Of a stretch of 59,322 nt of DNA, positions 43,982 through 51,887 are shown piece after piece. The stretch is taken from positions 1-59,322 of IMG/VR virus record IMGVR_UViG_3300028197_000779; one strand, written 5' to 3'. The notes beneath the pieces were generated by a model. It made no database searches. It was not told where the DNA came from and saw nothing but the letters and a program-made list of their open reading frames with translations. Position numbers and translations under genes: made by a program. The DNA comes from a virus. Within the stretch, counting starts at the first letter, position 1, and each line of letters begins with the position of its first letter.

Positions 43982-44734
43982 TTAGGTGCCAAAGAAAGAT
44001 GAATCTATCTGATCGGTAGAGAATCCTAAACGAGAAAATACCTCATCAAAGTTGCGAATGACCTTATCATTGGCATCAGGTTTGAATGACAGCACATCTT
44101 CTGCAACTGTATCAAATCTAAATCTCTCATATTTGAAGTCAACATCTATCTTTAATAGATCTGCTGGTCCGTTGTTGAGAGACATTGCTGAAATGTCAAA
44201 AGGATATGCGCCATACATCTGCCATACTGCAGTAGATCTATTCATCCGCTGCTCAAATTGGACTGGTTGTCCAGTACCACTATTTGCCATACCTTTGTAT
44301 ATAACATTACCACCATTCTCCCATTTTAGGATCTGAATCTGTGATGTATACTCATCGTAGAATGTAACTCTGTTTTCAGCATCACTGGCAGTCATATTCA
44401 TCCAATTCTCAAAGAATTGTCGATGATACATATCTTTCGTCATAATGAAAGACATTCGGACTTCTTGCTTCTGCTGACCATATGCATAATCATATGGCAT
44501 ACCAATATTCTTGACTGATTGCGTCTTAATCCTTCTGGCAGGAATTGTTACACTATCAGCGAAGTAATTGATAGATTCGTAATGCTCTCGATACTGAGGT
44601 GCCGTACCAGTAGCATACATCATCGCAGGAAGAGTGATCTCTACCGAAAATAGATTGGATTTTGCAATATCCTTCTCACCACTTGCTACTAGATCAGCAA
44701 ATCGGAGAAAACTATTGGGATTTCTGTAACTCAT
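43982..44734 (-). CDS. 54: Baseplate-tail tube initiator, gp54-like
   Basis: 250 residues with the tail-tube fold seen in gp54/gp48/gp19: YFADSVTIPARRIKTQSV, QEVRMSFIMTKDMYHRQFFENWM, and a conserved VTFYDEYTSQIQI strand pair. It caps the baseplate and starts tail-tube assembly. Its start sits one base from the upstream gene's stop (TAATG). Another tail-tube-like protein (gp48) is encoded divergently nearby. Confidence 0.75.
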   Translation of the reverse strand: MSYRNPNSFLRFADLVASGEKDIAKSNLFSVEITLPAMMYATGTAPQYREHYESINYFADSVTIPARRIKTQSVKNIGMPYDYAYGQQKQEVRMSFIMTKDMYHRQFFENWMNMTASDAENRVTFYDEYTSQIQILKWENGGNVIYKGMANSGTGQPVQFEQRMNRSTAVWQMYGAYPFDISAMSLNNGPADLLKIDVDFKYERFRFDTVAEDVLSFKPDANDKVIRNFDEVFSRLGFSTDQIDSSFFGT

Positions 44735-45204
44735 TAAACTCGACTCCAGATGTGACTGCTAGGGACCTCGATCCAGCGACCTGCTGCATTAAATAAGAAT
44801 TGCTCTATGGGCAATGGAGTCATATCCTGCAGATCAATCGGTTTAACAGTGTAAATGTTGGTAGCATTTGACATAAAGTATTTATGATAGCAACGGGAAG
44901 GAAATGCGGGACTACCCATAGACCACTGTGCAGCGATTGTCTTCCTTGCTGTTGGTTGTAGATAATGTAAGTTACCACCTGAAAATTGCATATTACGTGA
45001 GTCCTTATCAGATATCTTAACCATTGGAAATCTATCATAAAACTGCAGTTTTTCAGTTGCTGCAGAATATGCAAAGAAAATGACATCACCAACATCAAAG
45101 GTGCCTTCATATGGCTCTAGACCATACTGCAGTTGACCGCGATACCACTCTTTTGATTGTGTCTTACCTTCGGCAAGATCTTTGACATCAGTGAAGATGC
45201 TCAT
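44734..45204 (-). CDS. Conserved myovirus protein downstream of gp4, 156 aa
   Basis: Contains VGDVIFFAYSAATEKLQFYDRFPMVKI and GGNLHYLQPTARKTIAAQW, a pattern shared by small T4-like virus proteins found near head-completion genes. Overlaps both neighbours (ATGA and TAATG). Structural or assembly role probable; exact function not recognised. Confidence 0.55.
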   Translation of the reverse strand: MSIFTDVKDLAEGKTQSKEWYRGQLQYGLEPYEGTFDVGDVIFFAYSAATEKLQFYDRFPMVKISDKDSRNMQFSGGNLHYLQPTARKTIAAQWSMGSPAFPSRCYHKYFMSNATNIYTVKPIDLQDMTPLPIEQFLFNAAGRWIEVPSSHIWSRV

Positions 45205-45635
45205 ACGTTTAACTCTTTTTCAGTAAGTACTAAGAATTCCATACGACGATCCTTACAGTATTCTCTTGCTGCCTTCCATTTTGCTTGGTTGACACCGTAA
45301 GTTTTCACTTCAGTTATATATCTTCTAGTTTGCCTTTTAGGGCGTTTCGGTGGCGAGCACTGTATCTTCGGTTTAACTTCAATAATGAATTTCTGAGTCC
45401 CTCCATTTCTAGTTCTTGCTCTGACGTAGAAGTCAGGAAAATAGCGATGAATCCGACCGTCAACAGGACTGATGTATGGAATAACGATCTCTTCACTACC
45501 CCACTCCAATACGTTTACATTTTTGTCGCACCAGACCATAAACTTTCTTTCCCACAAACTCCTATAAATAATATTCGTGGGATCACCCTTGTACTTATGT
45601 TTATTTGATGGTCTATACTTGCCAGAATAACTCAT
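45201..45635 (-). CDS. 4: Head completion protein gp4-like
   Basis: 144 residues using the ATG at MSYSGKYRPSN. The motif YRSLWERKFMVWCD, VLEWGSEEIVIPY, HRYFPDFYV and FIIEVKPK resembles T4 gp4/gp50 and the TnsA-type endonuclease fold (E, D and ExK residues). Gp4 is needed to finish filled heads before tail joining. Start codon overlaps that of divergent gp48. Confidence 0.8.
   Translation of the reverse strand: MSYSGKYRPSNKHKYKGDPTNIIYRSLWERKFMVWCDKNVNVLEWGSEEIVIPYISPVDGRIHRYFPDFYVRARTRNGGTQKFIIEVKPKIQCSPPKRPKRQTRRYITEVKTYGVNQAKWKAAREYCKDRRMEFLVLTEKELNV
45562..45570 (+). promoter_or_regulatory. T4-type late promoter for gp48-gp53
   Basis: CTATAAATA on the plus strand, inside the gp4 coding sequence, about 64 bases before the gp48 start. 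Exact match to the T4 late -10 consensus TATAAATA; position may be off by one base. Confidence 0.72.
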
Positions 45636-46566
45636 GTCAAAAAATCTAATATTTCCAAGGGTCAAACCGTTAGGGACAAGTGGCAGCACTAGAGCGTCTA
45701 TTAGAGACAAAGCTGCATTCCCAACGGAGGTCGTGGACTACCTCAAGTTAAATATTTATAAGCACCAAAAGAGTGGCACATATAAGAGCAAAAGCAGTGC
45801 TGAGGTAGGAAGTGGCGGGATTGAAAAGAGTCTCTACCTATATCTTCCTCCTGGAATGAATGAGAGGTATTCTGCTAAGTATGAAGGCAAAAACCTTGGT
45901 GCTGTTGGTAAGGCAGCTTTGAATGCTGCTACAAATGTAATGGACTCTGGTGGATCACTTGATAACATCGGTGACGATGTTTCTGCCGCTGCTGCAGCAG
46001 CAAAACCTGCTCTCGGATTCAAACTAGGATCCCAGGCAATTAACGCATTGGTTGGTGAAGTATCACCCTATGGATTCAATCTTGATAGTAACGATCTTTC
46101 CCAAATAACAACAGGTAAGGTATTCAACCCTTATGAAGAAATGCTCTTCAAAGGTGTTGGATTTATGTCTCATAGTTTCAGATTTACCTTTGTACCTAAG
46201 AGCGCATCTGATGTGCAGACGATCTATGAAATTATCAGTTGTCTTAGGCAATCATTACACCCATCGAAGAAAGATGACTGGTTGCTCATCCCTGACAAAT
46301 TTTCAGCTGAAATTGTTAGGTATGTATCAAAAGATGATAAAGAAGAATTGAAAGGGGGCAGTAAAAAAAATGGATATATGAATACACTCCTGCGATTCCC
46401 TCACAAAATGGTGTTGCAAGACATGAATCTTGACTTTGGTGATTCAACTGCAATTCGCACCCAAATTCCTGGCATGGATACAGAGGATTTCGGTTTTGCT
46501 GTCTATAACATGTCACTTTCTTTCCAAGAAACCAAATACCGCACACGCGAGGACTTTGAAGACTAA
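45634..46566 (+). CDS. 48: Baseplate tail-tube cap gp48-like
   Basis: 310 residues; N-terminus MSKNLIFPRVKPLGTSG, mid-part with Gly/Ala-rich loop, and a tail-tube-like core (HSFRFTFVPKSASDVQTIYEIISCLRQSLHP; GFAVYNMSLSFQETKYR). Matches the cyanophage gp48 pattern that closes the baseplate before tail-tube growth. First gene on the plus strand and followed by gp53 with a TAATG overlap. Confidence 0.78.
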   Translation: MSKNLIFPRVKPLGTSGSTRASIRDKAAFPTEVVDYLKLNIYKHQKSGTYKSKSSAEVGSGGIEKSLYLYLPPGMNERYSAKYEGKNLGAVGKAALNAATNVMDSGGSLDNIGDDVSAAAAAAKPALGFKLGSQAINALVGEVSPYGFNLDSNDLSQITTGKVFNPYEEMLFKGVGFMSHSFRFTFVPKSASDVQTIYEIISCLRQSLHPSKKDDWLLIPDKFSAEIVRYVSKDDKEELKGGSKKNGYMNTLLRFPHKMVLQDMNLDFGDSTAIRTQIPGMDTEDFGFAVYNMSLSFQETKYRTREDFED

Positions 46567-47519
46567 TGGCAAATTATTTCTCATACATACCAGATGTATT
46601 TGTAAGGACATCCAGCTATCGCTCAGGTAGCAATGATCCTTACGTCATGGCAAAGAATCTATTTCGTCGCGTCAAGATCAGAGATGATCTAAGCGATGTA
46701 ATTCTTGGATTTGAAAAATACATGATCCAACATAATGAAAGACCTGAGCAAATTGCGGACAGGGTATATGGTGATGTTAGTTATGATTGGATTGTACTCC
46801 TAACTAATAACATTATCAATTTATATGATGAATGGCCTATGTCTGAGCAGGAGATGTATAACTACATGGTCCGTAAGTATGGAAAGAATCATGTGGAGAG
46901 CATTCACCACTGGGTAACACAAGAGATTAGAAGCACACGAGGTGATGTAGTCTTAAGAGCTGGATTTGAAGTGGCTCAAGACTTTGAATACTCAAGACCT
47001 GACGGCACATCTATCCCTAGAGAAGAGTTAGTTAGACCTATCTCTAACTATGATCATGAAACACAATTAAATGATTATAAGAGAGGTATACATATCCTTA
47101 AACCTCAATATGTCAGTTCATTTATTGAAGAATTTGAAGATCTGGTCACATACCTGCCTTCTAATGAAGTTGATCCTATTACAGGTATTAAAAAGACTGT
47201 AAATATTATTGCAGAGGCATTTACCAATGTCAAACCGACATATCAGACTTTGGTGGGTCAAGTGCCTTCGATCCAATTTGCATCTGCAGCAGAATACACC
47301 TCCAGAAACTTTGGATCTTCCGATCCTACTATCTCTGAAGGTGATATACTTGCTGATGGTAGCACCGTTGCAGTTACTGTTTCTACAGGCACTACCAGTG
47401 CAACTATTGAGCAGGCAGGACAGATGGATACAACTGAAACTAATCAATATGGATCTGCTGGATCATCTAGTAGTCAACAGTCTTCAGGATCGTCCTACAG
47501 CGGTGGTGGTGGATATTAA
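46566..47519 (+). CDS. 53: Baseplate wedge gp53-like
   Basis: 317 residues; N-terminal LysM-like/gp53 domain with YMIQHNERPEQIADRVYGDVSYDW and NNIINLYDEWP, followed by GIHILKPQYVSSF and a long Ser/Thr/Gln-rich tail ending SGSSYSGGGGY. gp53 links baseplate wedges. The low-complexity C-terminus is longer than needed for the T4 homologue. Its stop overlaps the stop of the convergent glutaredoxin gene by four bases. Confidence 0.85.
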   Translation: MANYFSYIPDVFVRTSSYRSGSNDPYVMAKNLFRRVKIRDDLSDVILGFEKYMIQHNERPEQIADRVYGDVSYDWIVLLTNNIINLYDEWPMSEQEMYNYMVRKYGKNHVESIHHWVTQEIRSTRGDVVLRAGFEVAQDFEYSRPDGTSIPREELVRPISNYDHETQLNDYKRGIHILKPQYVSSFIEEFEDLVTYLPSNEVDPITGIKKTVNIIAEAFTNVKPTYQTLVGQVPSIQFASAAEYTSRNFGSSDPTISEGDILADGSTVAVTVSTGTTSATIEQAGQMDTTETNQYGSAGSSSSQQSSGSSYSGGGGY

Positions 47520-47758
47520 ATAAGTCCTTTCTCTTTTGCTACATGTAGCAAATCTTTTAAATTACCCACATGTTGCGCTCCAAGTGCAATTTGTGGGTAT
47601 TCTGCTTTTGGACCAAATTCGTTTTCAAACGATTTTTGCGTAAAATGCTGGTTTAGACGATATTCGAGATATTCACCATCTAGTGATAGTAGCAGTTGTG
47701 CTGCCCTTTCACATTCTTGACTTCCATTTGAATAGATTACAGCGGTCTGAGGGATCAT
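47516..47758 (-). CDS. Glutaredoxin-like protein (degenerate active site)
   Basis: 80 residues with glutaredoxin fold features: IYSNGSQECERA at the active-site loop, FENEFGPKAEYPQIALG (TVP/cis-Pro loop) and HVGNLKDLL. The usual CPYC is replaced by GSQEC, so only the second cysteine survives, a monothiol-like or non-redox variant. T4-like phages use NrdC-type proteins to feed ribonucleotide reductase; this one may have lost that role. Overlaps the gp53 stop convergently. Confidence 0.78.
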   Translation of the reverse strand: MIPQTAVIYSNGSQECERAAQLLLSLDGEYLEYRLNQHFTQKSFENEFGPKAEYPQIALGAQHVGNLKDLLHVAKEKGLI

Positions 47759-47949
47759 GATTGTTTCTCCTTACGATCGTAGGTAATTACAATTTTTTGA
47801 TGTTGAGTCTTTTTATCGGTGCAAATATAATGAGTTGCTTCACCACCCAATATTCTGCATATGTTATCTAGTTGATAATCAACTATGAATTTTTTAAAAC
47901 CTTCATCCATCCAACTTTTATTGGATCCTGGTGTGTTAAAGTCCTTCAT
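47755..47949 (-). CDS. Hypothetical protein, 64 aa
   Basis: MKDFNTPGSNKSWMDEGFKK start, basic C-terminus. ATGA overlaps with both the glutaredoxin gene and the previous gene, so it belongs to the operon running 48583 towards 47516. Function unknown. Confidence 0.55.
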   Translation of the reverse strand: MKDFNTPGSNKSWMDEGFKKFIVDYQLDNICRILGGEATHYICTDKKTQHQKIVITYDRKEKQS

Positions 47950-48179
47950 AAATCAAGCTCAAGTTGTAGTTTGCGTTCTTCCTCTATCCTATTGTGCTCT
48001 GCTATCATATCAGCAACCATATCAACATTATGTCTTACTGGTTGAGGGATAGGAGTAGCATTTTGCCACTTATCAATCACTTCTTGTGTAGGGACAGCAA
48101 TTCGGAATGGAGTATCATCTCTGATAAACTCTTCATTCATATCAATGTATGTTTGGGGAGTGATCTTAATCTTTTTCAT
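47946..48179 (-). CDS. Hypothetical protein, 77 aa
   Basis: Start at MKKIKITPQTYIDMNEEF (an in-frame start at 48194 lies inside the upstream gene). Acidic helical C-terminus (IAEHNRIEEERKLQLELDL). ATGA overlaps with both neighbours. Function unknown. Confidence 0.55.
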   Translation of the reverse strand: MKKIKITPQTYIDMNEEFIRDDTPFRIAVPTQEVIDKWQNATPIPQPVRHNVDMVADMIAEHNRIEEERKLQLELDL

Positions 48180-48313
48180 TTTTTCGACCAACAAGGTTTA
48201 CATAACGAATTCTTGTATCTTTTCTCGGACGGGACATAGCATCCAACCTGAGGGCATTGATTCGCTGGAAACATTTTACCACAATCAACGCATTTTGTCT
48301 CCCACATTTTCAT
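48176..48313 (-). CDS. Small zinc-ribbon-like protein, 45 aa
   Basis: MKMWETKCVDCGKMFPANQCPQ followed by CKPCWSKK. Two CxxC pairs plus C20/C25 fit a treble-clef or zinc-ribbon binding one zinc. The ATGA overlap with the next gene supports translation. Such peptides often contact nucleic acid or RNA polymerase; speculative. Confidence 0.58.
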   Translation of the reverse strand: MKMWETKCVDCGKMFPANQCPQVGCYVPSEKRYKNSLCKPCWSKK

Positions 48314-48583
48314 CTAATAAATTTCTCCTTTAGCAATTTGCTCACGACGTTTTAGTTTCCATACTATGTAATCCATCGTGGGGATACACATAGGATTCCA
48401 ACCAACAAAGGTTGTTGACTCTCCACTAGGTATCTTCCAACACTCAGCATCATCATTGTCAAGGTCTAGTGATTCACGATATGCATCATCACCATACATA
48501 ACAACTGCTCTCTCTGCTTCATTCAAACTCTTAAAGCAATCAAAAGAATTCTTTCTAATGATGTCAGGGACATGATGCTTCAT
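48314..48583 (-). CDS. Duplicated acidic protein, copy 1 (89 aa)
   Basis: MKHHVPDIIRKNSFDCFKSL then ERAVVMYGDDAYRESLDLDN and CIPTMDYIVWKLKRREQIAK. Differs from copy 2 (50429-50698) at nine of 89 positions. No known domain; the conserved acidic helix and Trp-rich end suggest a binding protein. Copies flank purM. Confidence 0.68.
   Translation of the reverse strand: MKHHVPDIIRKNSFDCFKSLNEAERAVVMYGDDAYRESLDLDNDDAECWKIPSGESTTFVGWNPMCIPTMDYIVWKLKRREQIAKGEIY
48320..48560. repeat. Direct repeat copy 1 (about 240 bp)
   Basis: Nearly identical to 50435-50675 in the same orientation; most of the coding sequence of the duplicated 89-aa gene. The two copies bracket purM and four small genes. Confidence 0.85.
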
Positions 48584-48879
48584 AATGTCCTCTCAAGTCT
48601 ATTTTCTGCTTGATCTGGGAAGTCTCTGGGACGACTATCAGTAGCATTATCAGTTTTAGGTGAACCTTCATTCGCCTTCATGGTATGCTGATAGTTTGCT
48701 CTCGGATATCTGATACGAAATGGATCAGGCATCCAATAGGTAACTTGCCATTCTTGCTCAGGACACAACTCAAGATGCTTCTCTACAGTATGGGAGAAAC
48801 TGCCGAGTTGGATGTAACCATCGTGACTGACACATCTGCCATTGCCAGTGTCAACCAAAAACATCATTTTGCTACTCAT
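48580..48879 (-). CDS. Hypothetical protein, 99 aa
   Basis: Start chosen at MSSKMMFLVDTGNGRC, overlapping the end of the 44-aa gene (ATGA); the open frame extends to 48963 but inside that gene. Contains HLELCPEQEWQVTYWMPDPF, then a low-complexity charged C-terminus. Function unknown. Confidence 0.55.
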   Translation of the reverse strand: MSSKMMFLVDTGNGRCVSHDGYIQLGSFSHTVEKHLELCPEQEWQVTYWMPDPFRIRYPRANYQHTMKANEGSPKTDNATDSRPRDFPDQAENRLERTL

Positions 48880-49010
48880 AGCACTTCTTGCTCTGGGTTG
48901 AGGTTTTTCACGAATTGCACAGGATCCTTTTCTGACTTGTGTACCCAATGATAGCGCATACACTCAAAAATAGGATCCCATGTAGGGACACAGACATAAT
49001 CAGATTTCAT
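48876..49010 (-). CDS. Micro-protein, 44 aa
   Basis: MKSDYVCVPTWDPIFECMRY and EKDPVQFVKNLNPEQEVL. Start overlaps the end of the 58-aa gene and its stop overlaps the next start (ATGA). The aromatic/cysteine N-terminus is a small fold; function unknown. Confidence 0.55.
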   Translation of the reverse strand: MKSDYVCVPTWDPIFECMRYHWVHKSEKDPVQFVKNLNPEQEVL

Positions 49011-49176
49011 AATCTTTAATCAATCGTTCCACTTGTTTCTTATCACTACCACAAGGAGCATTTCTTAGACACCTAAGAATTAATTCATTATCACTGATAG
49101 AAGGTTTGATTGTAAACCCCCATCGATCAACTTCACCTTCTGTAGGTGCTTCGACGTAATCAAATTCACTCGGCAT
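49000..49176 (-). CDS. Hypothetical protein, 58 aa
   Basis: Start at ATGCCGAGTGAA (MPSEFDYVEAPTEGEVDRWG), inside the end of the upstream gene; longer starts are possible. Acidic, with a Cys-containing tail (CLRNAPCGSDKK). Function unknown. Confidence 0.5.
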   Translation of the reverse strand: MPSEFDYVEAPTEGEVDRWGFTIKPSISDNELILRCLRNAPCGSDKKQVERLIKDYEI

Positions 49177-49339
49177 TATTATAATATGCGATAGTTGCAT
49201 GGAACTTATCTATGGGATCAATTGTCTCTCCCAATGCACTCCGTATTCTTACCTTCACTTCTTCATTACTAATCTCTTTCAAGATCTGTCGTAGTTCATC
49301 ATCATCAAACTTGACGTAATAGTTATCACGATGCTTCAT
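49166..49339 (-). CDS. Hypothetical protein, 57 aa
   Basis: MKHRDNYYVKFDDDELRQIL and KVRIRSALGETIDPIDKFH; charged helical. ATGA overlap with the gene ending at 49336 and a short overlap with the next. Function unknown. Confidence 0.55.
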   Translation of the reverse strand: MKHRDNYYVKFDDDELRQILKEISNEEVKVRIRSALGETIDPIDKFHATIAYYNNAE

Positions 49340-49503
49340 GATTTCTCCCTCTCATCAAGTGCTTCATTTATAATCTGCTTCAACTCCATACGTTCTTGTG
49401 GTGTGAAAATTGTACGATGCTTCACAGGCATAGGAGCATAACTACTTGGTTTCTTTGATTTACCAGGAAGACTCATGCCCTGTGTGTCGATCTTATCTCT
49501 CAT
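49336..49503 (-). CDS. Hypothetical protein, 55 aa
   Basis: MRDKIDTQGMSLPGKSKKPS, basic, with a C-terminal helix (FTPQERMELKQIINEALDER). ATGA overlap with the purM stop, so it may be coupled to purine synthesis or simply ride the operon. Confidence 0.6.
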   Translation of the reverse strand: MRDKIDTQGMSLPGKSKKPSSYAPMPVKHRTIFTPQERMELKQIINEALDEREKS

Positions 49504-50429
49504 TCTACTTCTCCAATAACCCAAGACCGCATACCAAAAGGAGTATCAGCAATCAAATTTTGAGTTAGTGTTACTACCTCTTGTGGTACAACTAAACAAA
49601 ATCCAATACCAAGATTGAATACATTCTTCATCTCCTCCTCAGAAATGTCTCCTGCCTTCTGGATCTTATTAAAGAGTTCTGGTCTCTCCCATGCTCCATA
49701 ATCTACATCAACTGTAAGACCCATTGGAAGGCATCGTGGGAGGTTCTCAGGTAGTCCTCCGCCCGTGATGTGTGCCATACCTAAGATAGGAATCTCATCT
49801 AATAGGTACTGAATTAGACGAGCATAGATGGTGGTTGGTCTCAGCAGTTCTGGCATCTCCTTGTAGTAAATATAATTTCTCCATAACATATCATTGATAA
49901 GAGTATATCCATTACTATGAAGTCCACTGCTCTCAATACCAATGACTACGTCACCTGCTCGGATACTACTACCATTAACAATGTCATTCTTCTCTACAAT
50001 ACCAGTACAGAAACCAGCAAGGTCATAGTCATTTGTTCTAAAATGCTCGGCAGTTTCTCCACCAATCAGTTCCATTCCTGCCATTGTACAACCAACATTG
50101 ATACCATATACAATGTCACTGACATTAGCATCAATTGTTTTGGCAGAGATATAATCTAGAAAATATAATGGTTTAGCACCAGAACATATAACATCATTGA
50201 CGCACATAGCAACAAGATCTTGCCCAATAGTGGTGTAATCATTAGCAATTCTACAGATATTCATTTTAGTACCAACACCATCAGCACCAGATATTAATAC
50301 AGGTTTGTCATATCCTGATGGGACCTCCATCATTCCACTGAAACCACCAATCTTAGGTGATAATACCTTGAGATACTCTACAAAGGAACGTCCTTTGATA
50401 ATATCAACGCCAGAAGTTTTATAGTCCAT
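49500..50429 (-). CDS. purM: Phosphoribosylformylglycinamidine cyclo-ligase (AIR synthetase)
   Basis: 309 residues, slightly shorter than bacterial PurM (about 345). Contains the family motif SGADGVGTK near 47-55, DLVAMCVNDVICSGAKPLYFLDY, GCTMAGMELIGGETAE, and GESSGLHSNGY-type SSGLHSNGYT. It converts FGAM with ATP to AIR, the fifth step of purine synthesis. Phage copies supplement nucleotides for replication; purC is encoded just upstream. Its start overlaps the stop of the duplicated gene copy 2. Confidence 0.95.
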   Translation of the reverse strand: MDYKTSGVDIIKGRSFVEYLKVLSPKIGGFSGMMEVPSGYDKPVLISGADGVGTKMNICRIANDYTTIGQDLVAMCVNDVICSGAKPLYFLDYISAKTIDANVSDIVYGINVGCTMAGMELIGGETAEHFRTNDYDLAGFCTGIVEKNDIVNGSSIRAGDVVIGIESSGLHSNGYTLINDMLWRNYIYYKEMPELLRPTTIYARLIQYLLDEIPILGMAHITGGGLPENLPRCLPMGLTVDVDYGAWERPELFNKIQKAGDISEEEMKNVFNLGIGFCLVVPQEVVTLTQNLIADTPFGMRSWVIGEVE

Positions 50430-50698
50430 TAGTGAATTTCTCCTTTTGCAATTTGTTCACGACGTTTTAGTTTCCATACTATGTAATCCATTGTTGGGAT
50501 ACACATAGGATTCCAACCAACAAATGTTGTGGATTCCTTACTTGGGATCTTCCAACAGGGAGCATCATCATTGTCAAGGTCTAGTGATTCACGGTATGCA
50601 TCATCACCATACATAACAACTGCTCTCTCTGCTTCATTCAAACTCTTGAAACAGTCAAAGCAGTTCTTTCTAATCTCCTCGGGGATTTCTTGTTTCAT
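50429..50698 (-). CDS. Duplicated acidic protein, copy 2 (89 aa)
   Basis: MKQEIPEEIRKNCFDCFKSL; differs from copy 1 mainly in the first 13 residues and at E/P47, G/K54 and the C-terminal Y/H. Start preferred at MKQ because this makes both copies 89 residues, rather than the longer MGSCCE start at 50716. Overlaps the purM start. Function unknown. Confidence 0.68.
   Translation of the reverse strand: MKQEIPEEIRKNCFDCFKSLNEAERAVVMYGDDAYRESLDLDNDDAPCWKIPSKESTTFVGWNPMCIPTMDYIVWKLKRREQIAKGEIH
50435..50675. repeat. Direct repeat copy 2 (about 240 bp)
   Basis: Same orientation as 48320-48560. Recombination between the copies would delete purM and the small genes between. Confidence 0.85.
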
Positions 50699-50916
50699 TT
50701 CACAACAACTTCCCAAGCTTTCTCAAATTTATCATCCCAATTTTCAGTATAAACTGGAAGGAAAGAATTTAGTGCATAGCAAATGTCAACAATTTTCATT
50801 TGATTTTGTTCATCTACAGCTTCTTGTAGTTGATCAAGAAGAAATGAGAATGTATTAATCTGATTGAATGACTCTTGAAGGTCATTCATTACTGTCCAGG
50901 TTTTGTTATCTGTCAT
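50695..50916 (-). CDS. Hypothetical protein, 73 aa
   Basis: MTDNKTWTVMNDLQESFNQI and a coiled acidic helix LLDQLQEAVDEQNQMKIVDI. Lies between purC and purM in one operon with short overlaps. Function unknown. Confidence 0.6.
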   Translation of the reverse strand: MTDNKTWTVMNDLQESFNQINTFSFLLDQLQEAVDEQNQMKIVDICYALNSFLPVYTENWDDKFEKAWEVVVK

Positions 50917-51167
50917 TGGATTGCAAACGCAGCTGCTGAATAATAATAATCAAACATAGCATATCCTTTACACTTTGCAAGTGACATATTATCAATGCGT
51001 TCTACAAGAGTATGATGTGATGGTGGATTACTATTAGGATCAGAAAAATACCTATAGAAAGAACTACCACTAGGAGGCACTTCTCTTTTCAAGTTTTCTT
51101 TTAACTCCATCATTGCATAGGCATTTTTATAGTTTTCTAATGCTTGATAAAAGTTTTGCATGGTCAT
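50913..51167 (-). CDS. Hypothetical protein, 84 aa
   Basis: MTMQNFYQALENYKNAYAMM; helical with a C-terminal KGYAMFDYYYSAAAFAIQ. ATGA overlaps with purC and the next gene. Function unknown. Confidence 0.6.
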   Translation of the reverse strand: MTMQNFYQALENYKNAYAMMELKENLKREVPPSGSSFYRYFSDPNSNPPSHHTLVERIDNMSLAKCKGYAMFDYYYSAAAFAIQ

Positions 51168-51862
51168 TGAATAGCAAGTGGTTGTAGTCGGTCAAGGATC
51201 TCACGATAGGCAGGAACAATATCACCCTCATCCTTCCTGAATAGATCCTTATCAAATCTTTCATCACTACCAATCTTCCAGAGTCTCATACTATCAGGAC
51301 TGATCTCATCTGCAAGATATAAATCACCGTGAGCATCATAACCATACTCAACCTTAAAATCTACAAGATCAATACCCAAGATATAAAACATCTGACGGAG
51401 GTAATCATTAATACGCAATGTCATCTCAATGAAAGGTTCTGGATCATATCCCATTAGTTTTACACGATCCTTTGTAAGTAGAGGATCATGCTTGCTATCA
51501 TCCTTCAGAAAGAATTCAACAATTGGATGGGGTAGTGAGTAACCTTCTTGCAGAGTTGTCTCACGAACAATAGATCCAGCAGCACGATTTCTACAAATAA
51601 CTTCCAGAGGAACGATCTCTACCTTCTTACAGACCATCTTGTTAGCACCAACCATATTAATATAATGTGTTGGGATATGTTCTTTGGAAAGTTTTTCAAA
51701 GATGATTGATGAGATACTACAACAGAGAGATCCTTTTCCTAAAGGATGATCTTCTTTCTCTCCGTTACCAGCAGTGACCTTATCGTGATACTCAATAATA
51801 ACCTGTTGTGCATCATCACCCAGATAAACAGTTTTAACCTTGCCTTCTATAATTACTTCCAT
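51164..51862 (-). CDS. purC: SAICAR synthetase
   Basis: 232 residues, typical length for PurC. Motifs: EGKVKTVYLGDD, KGSLCCSISSIIFEKL, KKVEIVPLEVICRNRAAGS, and LADEISPDSMRLW near the end. It joins CAIR and aspartate with ATP to give SAICAR. It starts an operon with purM and shares with it a probable promoter at 51888-51916; a hairpin with a U-run sits directly before its ATG. Confidence 0.95.
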   Translation of the reverse strand: MEVIIEGKVKTVYLGDDAQQVIIEYHDKVTAGNGEKEDHPLGKGSLCCSISSIIFEKLSKEHIPTHYINMVGANKMVCKKVEIVPLEVICRNRAAGSIVRETTLQEGYSLPHPIVEFFLKDDSKHDPLLTKDRVKLMGYDPEPFIEMTLRINDYLRQMFYILGIDLVDFKVEYGYDAHGDLYLADEISPDSMRLWKIGSDERFDKDLFRKDEGDIVPAYREILDRLQPLAIQ

Positions 51863-51863
51863 T

Positions 51864-51885
51864 AAAAAGAGGGTGTTTAACCCCC
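51864..51885 (-). terminator. Hairpin with U-run directly before purC
   Basis: Minus strand GGGGGTTAAACACCCTC followed by TTTTT, ending one base from the purC ATG. Shape of a rho-independent terminator, but it lies downstream of the purC promoter, so it may act as an attenuator or as read-through control. Confidence 0.7.
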
Positions 51886-51887
51886 AT

